A DNA stretch of 12,189 nucleotides from NCBI GenBank assembly GCA_003229095.1, contig QIHS01000055.1, positions 1 to 12,189 on the forward strand, in the 5' to 3' direction. Positions 7,375 through 12,189 of the stretch are shown here, piece after piece (position 1 is the stretch's first letter; the number at the start of each line of letters is the position of its first letter). A model generated the notes under the pieces. The model was given only the letters and a program-made list of their open reading frames with translations, was not told where the DNA came from and made no database searches. Source of the stretch: Woeseia sp. Its GTDB lineage: Bacteria; Pseudomonadota; Gammaproteobacteria; Steroidobacterales; Woeseiaceae. The position numbers were made by a program, and so were the translations under genes.

Positions 7375-9498
7375 ATGTCACTCGATAATTCGAACATTGA
7401 AACTGTTTTTGGTGCATGTCCACACGATTGTCCGGATGGTTGTGCCATGTTGTTCGATGTAAAAGATGGCGAGCTGATCAAGGTGCGTGGCAACCCGGCC
7501 AATACCTATACCACCGACAGGCTGTGCGCCAAACTCAATGACTACCATGCTCACCACTATAATCCGGACCGTCTGCTGTATCCCATGCGTCGTATCGGAC
7601 CTAAGGGCAGCGGTGAATTCGAACGAATAAGTTGGGACGACGCGCTGTCGACAATCCGGGAGCGCTGGCAAAGTATCATTTCTGAATTCGGCGCCGAAGC
7701 GATTTTGCCCTATGGATATGCCGGCAACCTCGGCCTGCTCAACGGCCCCGGTTGTGGGGATGCATTATTTAACAAGCTCGGTGCGACCACGGCTGAAAAA
7801 ACATTCTGTGTGTCAAGCAGCATCACCGCCCAGATCATGACAATCGGTCCGACGCTGGGTACTGACCCTGAAAGTTTCGTGCACGCTAAATTCATCATTG
7901 TCTGGGGTGCAAACCCGGTTTCGACCCACTCGCATCTGTGGCCGTTCATATTGAAAGCGCAGCGGGGCGGTGCGAAAGTGGTGGTGATCGACCCATTTCG
8001 TACGAGAACCGCGGCACGCGCCGACTGGCACATTGCACCGCGGCCGGGAACTGACATCGTACTCGCGTTGTCGATGATTCATACGTTGATCAGTGACAAT
8101 CTGGTCGACCACAACTATGTACGCGATTATTGCAGCGGATTCGAAGAGCTCGCCGAGTCAGCTGCCAATTACCCTGCAAACAAAGCGCAGGAAATTACTG
8201 GCATTGCTGCGCAAGACATTCGGCAACTCGCGCAGGAATACGCGCAGACACAGCCCTCGGTCATTCGTGTCGGTGTCGGCCTGGAGCGTCACCAGAGCGG
8301 AGGCCAGGCGATGCGTGCGATTGATTGCCTGCCTGCGCTGGTCGGTGCCTGGCGTCATGTCGGTGGCGGGCTGCTGCATATGCCAATTTTCGTGCCGACT
8401 CGCCAGGAACAGAGTAGCCGACCAGAATGGATTGATCCGGATACACGGGTACTCAACCTGGTGCAGATAGGCAAGCATCTTACTGAAGAACTCGATCCAC
8501 CCGTAAAGGCACTATTCGTCTGGAATGCCAATCCGCTGGTTCATGCACCTGATTCCAACAAGGTGCAGCAGGGCTTTGAAAGAGAAGACCTGTTTACAGT
8601 GGTCAGTGAGCAGTTTATGACCGACACGGCCCGCTATGCGGATATCGTTTTGCCGGCGACGATGGCCGCTGAACAGAATGACATCCTGACGTCGTGGGGT
8701 CATTTCTACATCAACCTTAATCAAAAGGCGATTGAACCGCCGGGTGAAACCGTCGCTAATAGTGAGCTGTTTCGCCGCCTGGCAAGAACGATGAATCTTG
8801 ATGACCCACATTTTTATCGATCGGATCTTGAAATGCTGCGCAATAGTCTTGATTGGGATTCGCCAATGCTTGACGGTGAATCTTTTGAGTCACTACAGGA
8901 ACGTGGGACAATTCGGGTCAAAGTGCCGCCAGCCGACGAATATGCGCCACACGCCGAGGGCAACTTCCCCACGCCCACAGGCAAGTGTGAGTTTGTATCG
9001 AGCATCGGTGCAGAAAGCGGTTTCGTTGTACCGCCATTTCGTCAGATGCGCATGGATAAACAAAATTCAGCTCCGATTAACCCGGTGCCAATTTATGAGC
9101 CGAACATCGAATGCAATGGAAGCGACGATGGTGCCTATCCTCTGCAATTCCTGTCACCCAAGAGCCACGGTTTTCTGAATTCTGAATATGCAAACGAAGC
9201 GCACAAACTCAAAGTGCAGGGTGAGCAGGCAGTCTTGATCAATCCGGTCGATGCCGCGAAACGCGGCATTGAAACAGGCGATGAGGTAAAGGTTTTCAAT
9301 GATCGTGGCACGCTTGTCGGCGACGCGCTGGTGAGCGACAAAGCACTGGCCGGAACAATCGTAGCGAGCTTTGGCTACTGGACAAGCTTGAGTCGTGGCA
9401 CCGGGGTTAATGGCTTGACCAGCAGCGAGCGTCAGGGATTCGCGGGCACACCCTGTTTTTATGATACGGCGGTCGAGGTGTTGCCCAATCAGGATTGA
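7375..9498 (+). CDS. Molybdopterin oxidoreductase of the DMSO-reductase superfamily with one [4Fe-4S] cluster
   Basis: This 707-residue catalytic subunit carries a bis-MGD cofactor and an N-terminal iron-sulfur cluster. Cluster ligands are Cys15, Cys19 and Cys23 in ACPHDCPDGC and Cys51 in RLCAKLN. RLLYPMRR at 67-73 and ERISWDDAL at 83-91 are superfamily landmarks. The probable metal ligand is Cys145 in KTFCVSSS, by position relative to Sec140 of FdhF and Cys141 of acetylene hydratase. VWGANPVSTH at 176-185, VIDPFRTRTAARAD at 204-217, and LFVWNANPLVHAPD at 380-393 are dinucleotide-binding stretches. The C-terminal molydopterin-binding barrel includes FLSPKSHGFLNS and INPVDAAKRGIETGDEV. There is no Tat or Sec signal, so it is cytoplasmic. 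No electron-transfer or membrane subunit lies beside it. The start has AGGAAA about 7 nt upstream. The reaction is unknown; the context suggests redox or hydration chemistry on an aromatic intermediate. Confidence 0.88.
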   Translation: MSLDNSNIETVFGACPHDCPDGCAMLFDVKDGELIKVRGNPANTYTTDRLCAKLNDYHAHHYNPDRLLYPMRRIGPKGSGEFERISWDDALSTIRERWQSIISEFGAEAILPYGYAGNLGLLNGPGCGDALFNKLGATTAEKTFCVSSSITAQIMTIGPTLGTDPESFVHAKFIIVWGANPVSTHSHLWPFILKAQRGGAKVVVIDPFRTRTAARADWHIAPRPGTDIVLALSMIHTLISDNLVDHNYVRDYCSGFEELAESAANYPANKAQEITGIAAQDIRQLAQEYAQTQPSVIRVGVGLERHQSGGQAMRAIDCLPALVGAWRHVGGGLLHMPIFVPTRQEQSSRPEWIDPDTRVLNLVQIGKHLTEELDPPVKALFVWNANPLVHAPDSNKVQQGFEREDLFTVVSEQFMTDTARYADIVLPATMAAEQNDILTSWGHFYINLNQKAIEPPGETVANSELFRRLARTMNLDDPHFYRSDLEMLRNSLDWDSPMLDGESFESLQERGTIRVKVPPADEYAPHAEGNFPTPTGKCEFVSSIGAESGFVVPPFRQMRMDKQNSAPINPVPIYEPNIECNGSDDGAYPLQFLSPKSHGFLNSEYANEAHKLKVQGEQAVLINPVDAAKRGIETGDEVKVFNDRGTLVGDALVSDKALAGTIVASFGYWTSLSRGTGVNGLTSSERQGFAGTPCFYDTAVEVLPNQD

Positions 9499-9520
9499 TG
9501 CGGCATTTGATTGTCGTCAG

Positions 9521-9562
9521 ACTATTCGATAGTTTGTCAAAAATATAACAACTATTGTCAAA
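9521..9562. promoter_or_regulatory. TetR gene promoter region with operator-like palindrome and 21-bp-spaced repeats
   Basis: ACTAT-TCG-ATAGT at 9521-9533 is a perfect 5+3+5 palindrome. TTGTCAA occurs at 9534-9540 and again at 9555-9561, 21 bp apart, and ATAGTT at 9529-9534 is inverted as AACTAT at 9550-9555. A TATAAC at 9544-9549 could be the -10 box; no good -35 is seen, which fits an activated or tightly controlled promoter. The palindrome core includes TTCGAT, the half-site repeated upstream of the TonB receptor. Autoregulation by the TetR protein is the simplest reading. Confidence 0.5.
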
Positions 9563-9618
9563 TAAAGGGGTGGAGTGTATCTGGCGGAAGCCTGTTTTTG
9601 CCGGGTCACAAGAAAACT

Positions 9619-10263
9619 GTGGCGAAACAAACAAAAGCCAAAGCGGTTGCGCTATCCAGACTGCGAAAATACGAGCAACGGTATCGAAAAGTTCTGGATG
9701 CAGCCGCGGCTGTGTTTGCCGAAAAAGGATATCTTGGAACGACGACAAAAAACATCGCAAACAAGATCGGCATTCGTCAGTCCAGTCTTTACTACTATGC
9801 ATCGTCCAAGGAAGAATTGCTGGAGGCTGTTTGTGAAGTTGGAATCCAGGGGTTTTTGGAAGCCGCTGAGCGTATCAGTGACAGCGACCAGAGCGCGCCG
9901 GACAAGATCCGTTCAATCGTCCTGGATCATCTTGAGCCTTTGCGCCGTCAGCCGAATTATGTGCAGGTATTTTTAAATTGCCGAAAACATCTGCCCAAGT
10001 CCAGCCGGCATGAAATTGGCAAGCAGGCTCGGAGCTATGAGGATTCGATCGAAAGAATTCTGGAAGAGGGGGTTGAAACAGGTGAGCTTCGTGATGACCT
10101 GGATTGCCGTCTGACCACACTGGCGATTCTGGGTATTGGCAATTCTGTGCCGCAATGGCTAAGGAATCAAAAAGGGCTGAAGGTCGAGCACATCTCCCGG
10201 CAGTTTGCGAACATGCTCTTAAACGGTATAGAAGTTGATCGGTCAAGCAGGCCCGGAAAATAA
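9619..10263 (+). CDS. TetR/AcrR family transcriptional regulator, KstR2-like C-terminal domain
   Basis: This predicted 214-residue regulator has a TetR DNA-binding domain. RYRKVLDAAAAVFAEKGY at residues 21-38 leads into the helix-turn-helix TTTKNIANKIGIRQSSLYYY at 41-60, then the typical ASSKEELL. The C-terminal ligand domain, with NYVQVFLNCRKHLP at about 113-126, ILEEGVETGELR at 147-158 and TTLAILGIGN at 166-175, resembles the TetR_C_33/KstR2 type, whose members often sense acyl-CoA thioesters; that assignment is by eye. The start is uncertain. A GTG at 9619 gives a normal length and N-terminus, a TTG at 9598 is possible, and extension to the TTG at 9511 would run through the operator-like repeats. 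The gene starts 120 bp after the molybdenum enzyme stop and converges on the transporter gene with only 25 bp between stops. It probably represses its own gene and the neighbouring catabolic genes. Confidence 0.85.
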   Translation: MAKQTKAKAVALSRLRKYEQRYRKVLDAAAAVFAEKGYLGTTTKNIANKIGIRQSSLYYYASSKEELLEAVCEVGIQGFLEAAERISDSDQSAPDKIRSIVLDHLEPLRRQPNYVQVFLNCRKHLPKSSRHEIGKQARSYEDSIERILEEGVETGELRDDLDCRLTTLAILGIGNSVPQWLRNQKGLKVEHISRQFANMLLNGIEVDRSSRPGK

Positions 10264-10288
10264 AAATCCTGGCCTCCCGTTAGCGGTG

Positions 10289-11527
10289 TTATCGCTTGAT
10301 CGAACCCTGCGCCAGCATTGCAAGAATCATCGGTACCGCAAAGATGGTGAACATCAGCGTGTTTCCAAATCCATCCTCTAACATCAGGCCCGCAACATAG
10401 GGTGCGAGAATAGCGCCAATACGACCGATCCCGATGGCCCATCCCATACCCGTCGTGCGCATTTGGGTGTCATACAGTGACGGTGTTATTGCGTACAAGC
10501 CAACCATTGCACCGAACAGGAAAAACCCAAGGAATAGTGCGATCGAAAAAGCCGGCACCAATTCTCCGCTGAACATGCCGAACAACACCATGAGCACGGC
10601 GGTGGCAACCATAAAAGATCCCACCAGTTTTTTTAGTTCGATGCGGGCGGCGATGACACCGAGCATCAGGCTGCCAATCACTCCGCCAAGGCTCAATAAC
10701 ACTGATCCTGAAATGCCTTGTTGGGTAGATAGCCCGGCTTCGGCCAACAGCTTGGGCGTCCAGCTCAGTACAAAATAGAAACTGAACATCACCATGAAAA
10801 AAGACGTCCAGATCAGCAGCGTACGTTGCAGTCGGCCATCGGATAACAAGTGGAGAATTCCGATCGAACTGCCTTTATCCTCGCTGGGTCTTGCGGGCAG
10901 ACTGTCGATTGGTGGCTGACCAATCTTGACAAGCACTTCGTTGATGCGACCCTGTGCGCCCCGCGGTTGTTTGGCAACCAGGAAATCCAGGGATTCCGGT
11001 AGTTTCAGATACACGATCGGAATCATGAGTGCGGACATGATGGCACCAAACAGAAACGCAGATCGCCAGCTGTACGTCGCGAGAAGAATAGCAACGATGC
11101 TGCCGCCGATGGTCGCGCCGATTGGATAACCAGATTGGAAAATACCAATTGCAAGGCTGCGGTATTTTTTCGATGAGTACTCTGCAACGAGCACGTTCAT
11201 ACTTGCCAGCAGCGCACCGATACCGAGCCCTGTAAAGAGTCTCGTGGCCACGAGCTGCCCGACTGTTTGGGTCAATGCGGAAACCGCCATGCCAAGTGTG
11301 ATAATGACCAGCCCGACCAGGATCATGGAGCGCCGACCAATACGGTCAGCGTAGGGCGCCAGGATAAGTGATCCCCCGGCCATGCCAACAAGGCCGGCGC
11401 TGAGAAGCACGCCCAGCGAGGCATATGGAATCGACCAGTCGGCGGCAATACTCTGTGCGGTGAATGCGACAACAAGCACATCGAATCCATCGAGCATATT
11501 GATGGCAAGGCACATACCAACAATCAT
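10289..11527 (-). CDS. AAHS-family MFS aromatic acid:H+ symporter, 5' end disrupted
   Basis: This permease of 412 residues as read belongs to the aromatic-acid:proton symporter group of the major facilitator superfamily. It shows the group's DGFD in TM1 at residues 13-16, the loop 2-3 signature YADRIGRR at 59-66, TRLFTGLGIGALLASMN at about 95-111, and GMGWAIGIGRIGAILAP in TM11 at about 360-376. It would bring a benzoate- or hydroxybenzoate-type acid into the cytoplasm. The ATG at 11527 has no ribosome site and starts inside TM1, dropping the N-terminal helix of the family. A better start, ATG at 11574 with AAGAGA 8 nt upstream, lies in another frame. It reads 16 residues (MSGGIQDRISDSHISL) and stops at a TGA overlapping the 11527 ATG as ATGA. 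Those residues look like the missing N-terminus. Either the gene is frameshifted or the short frame is a coupled leader. Confidence 0.87.
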   Translation of the reverse strand: MIVGMCLAINMLDGFDVLVVAFTAQSIAADWSIPYASLGVLLSAGLVGMAGGSLILAPYADRIGRRSMILVGLVIITLGMAVSALTQTVGQLVATRLFTGLGIGALLASMNVLVAEYSSKKYRSLAIGIFQSGYPIGATIGGSIVAILLATYSWRSAFLFGAIMSALMIPIVYLKLPESLDFLVAKQPRGAQGRINEVLVKIGQPPIDSLPARPSEDKGSSIGILHLLSDGRLQRTLLIWTSFFMVMFSFYFVLSWTPKLLAEAGLSTQQGISGSVLLSLGGVIGSLMLGVIAARIELKKLVGSFMVATAVLMVLFGMFSGELVPAFSIALFLGFFLFGAMVGLYAITPSLYDTQMRTTGMGWAIGIGRIGAILAPYVAGLMLEDGFGNTLMFTIFAVPMILAMLAQGSIKR

Positions 11528-11574
11528 AAACTGATATGACTGTCGCTGATACGATCCTGGATTCCACCACTCAT
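11524..11574 (-). other. Out-of-frame N-terminal fragment or leader peptide of the AAHS transporter
   Basis: This 16-codon frame has a plausible ribosome site (AAGAGA at 11588-11583). The sequence IQDRISDSHIS resembles the helix that precedes TM1 in AAHS transporters, where an S-P-M/L-S-x-Y/F-Q pattern is common. It terminates in a 4-nt ATGA overlap with the transporter reading frame. If the sequence ATCAGTTTAT, present once here, were duplicated in tandem, the two frames would join exactly as HISLYQFMIV. Confidence 0.5.
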
Positions 11575-11594
11575 TGGCTATTTCTCTTGGGGCG

Positions 11595-11616
11595 GTGTCG
11601 GCGACTTGCCCGACAC
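11595..11616. repeat. Short inverted repeat between lipoprotein and transporter genes
   Basis: GTGTCGG at 11595-11601 and CCGACAC at 11610-11616 form a perfect 7-bp stem with an 8-nt loop. In the minus direction it lies 22 bp after the lipoprotein stop, but no T-run follows, so a role as a terminator is unproven. It could reduce transcription into the transporter gene. Confidence 0.35.
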
Positions 11617-11638
11617 GGTGGCTGCATTTTCTGCAGAA

Positions 11639-12004
11639 TTATTCTTTGAGGACTCTCGCCCGCCAGTTTGCCTTTTCGTTGTCCGCTTGTTCAGCTGCCA
11701 ATTCTGCATGAATCCGTGCTTCATCTGCGAGCCGAATAGCATTTTCTTCATCACCAGCATCAGCCGCGCTTTGCGCCTGTTTTAAGAGTACGACGGAGGT
11801 TATCCAAACATGGCGCTTCTGTGACGCAACTTCAATTGCTGCAGTTGCTGCATCGAGAGCCTCGCTGAAAGATGCGCTGGGCATTGCTTCTTTGTGCACA
11901 TCAGCCACAGGAGACGGTGCTGAAACGGGCGCGTTGTTGCTGTCCTCGGATGTGCCACATCCGCCGACCAACAGGAACAGGACTATCATATGCCAGCACT
12001 TCAT
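11639..12004 (-). CDS. Small DUF4398-like lipoprotein
   Basis: This 121-residue protein has a lipoprotein signal peptide: a short N-terminus, the hydrophobic HMIVLFLLVGG, and the lipobox Cys16 in LVGGC. A Ser/Pro/Ala-rich linker follows to about residue 45, then an alanine-rich helical domain with LKQAQSAADAGDEENAIRLA at about 73-92 and AELAAEQADNEKA near the end. That spacing of Ala, Glu and Arg recalls DUF4398 envelope lipoproteins, whose function is unclear; the match is by eye. The start has AAAGGGAC upstream with about a 9-nt gap. It follows the partial gene upstream by 18 bp on the same strand, so the two are likely cotranscribed. The transporter frame lies 64 bp downstream of its stop. 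Confidence 0.75.
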   Translation of the reverse strand: MKCWHMIVLFLLVGGCGTSEDSNNAPVSAPSPVADVHKEAMPSASFSEALDAATAAIEVASQKRHVWITSVVLLKQAQSAADAGDEENAIRLADEARIHAELAAEQADNEKANWRARVLKE

Positions 12005-12022
12005 TTGCGTATTGTCCCTTTG

Positions 12023-12187
12023 CTATCGGCGAGATGCCGGGCCGTTGAGCTGCAATCCATTGCTCATGTAAGTAAGAAAGTATTCCAGGTTTCTGTATTC
12101 AACGCTTTGTTCCTCAAGCGGCAATGCCCGAACCTGGAAGTTGCATTCCTGAAAACGCCTTTGCAATGAGACCAGGTCGCCCCAGAC
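12023..12187 (-). CDS. C-terminal fragment of an unidentified gene, cut by the window edge
   Basis: This is an open frame of 54 codons from the window edge to a TAG at 12025-12023. It is translated as sensible protein (VWGDLVSLQRRFQE near the edge, EYRNLEYFLTYMSNGLQLNG near the end). It ends 18 bp before the lipoprotein start on the same strand, which fits an operon. The amino-acid mix is coding-like and no competing frame is plausible, but I do not recognise the family. Confidence 0.55.
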   Translation of the reverse strand, partial: VWGDLVSLQRRFQECNFQVRALPLEEQSVEYRNLEYFLTYMSNGLQLNGPASRR

Positions 12188-12189
12188 TG

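Noticed and set aside
6507..7502. A long open minus-strand frame of 331 codons opposite the tannase-family gene
   Set aside because: It is antisense to an enzyme with all catalytic motifs, shows no family resemblance and has Cys/Arg-rich shadow composition.
7375..9498. Pyrogallol-phloroglucinol transhydroxylase large subunit, suggested by the tannase neighbour
   Set aside because: As I know that enzyme, its large subunit does not carry the N-terminal [4Fe-4S] cysteines and it needs a small iron-sulfur subunit, which is absent here.
9511..9618. TetR coding sequence beginning at the TTG at 9511
   Set aside because: It would translate through the palindrome and repeats and give an N-terminal extension unlike the family. 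The GTG at 9619 gives a normal TetR length.
10282..10296. AGCG...CGCT as a terminator between the TetR and transporter genes
   Set aside because: The stem has only 4 bp and no T-run, and part of it lies inside the transporter coding end.
11578..11760. A 60-codon minus-strand frame overlapping the lipoprotein end
   Set aside because: It is a shadow of the lipoprotein gene in another frame, with Lys/Gln-rich composition and no supporting start signals.

Overview
The window reads as a chromosomal stretch from a Gram-negative proteobacterium. The grounds are a TonB-dependent outer-membrane receptor, a periplasmic esterase with a Sec-type signal peptide, an AAHS-type aromatic-acid transporter and a small lipoprotein. 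The receptor type and the DUF4398-like lipoprotein suit an aquatic or soil Gammaproteobacterium, but the lineage is inferred from gene style only. There are no rRNA or tRNA genes, CRISPR arrays or transposase genes.

Layout. A DUF3703 gene (18-365, +) converges on a broken alpha/beta-hydrolase gene (405-1083, -). A regulatory gap of about 360 bp with clustered TTCGAT half-sites separates that gene from a divergent TonB-dependent receptor (1444-3672, +). A single-domain MetE-like zinc methyltransferase homologue follows (3792-4910, +). It converges on a second, intact alpha/beta hydrolase (4941-5654, -), and the two genes share a hairpin that contains both stop codons. Divergent from that hydrolase are a secreted tannase/feruloyl-esterase-family enzyme (5730-7340, +) and, 34 bp on, a cytoplasmic molybdopterin/[4Fe-4S] oxidoreductase (7375-9498, +). 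A TetR regulator (9619-10263, +) has its own palindromic promoter region and converges on an AAHS-family MFS transporter (10289-11527, -). Upstream of the transporter on the minus strand are a small lipoprotein (11639-12004) and the C-terminal end of an unidentified gene (12023-12187).

The genes from about 400 to 11570 look like one catabolic cluster. The receptor would take up an aromatic ester, the periplasmic tannase-family esterase would split it, and the AAHS permease would import the acid. The cytoplasmic hydrolases, the MetE-like protein and the molybdenum enzyme would process it under TetR control. The substrate cannot be read from the sequence.

Two genes carry damage that looks like small deletions at short direct repeats. 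The first hydrolase has lost about 47 nt at an AAGCG microhomology, which shifts the frame. The transporter's natural start lies in another frame, consistent with loss of one copy of a 10-bp tandem repeat. The strongest leads are these lesions, the two operator-like arrays, and the unusual pairing of a MetE-like protein and an orphan molybdenum enzyme with aromatic-ester hydrolases.
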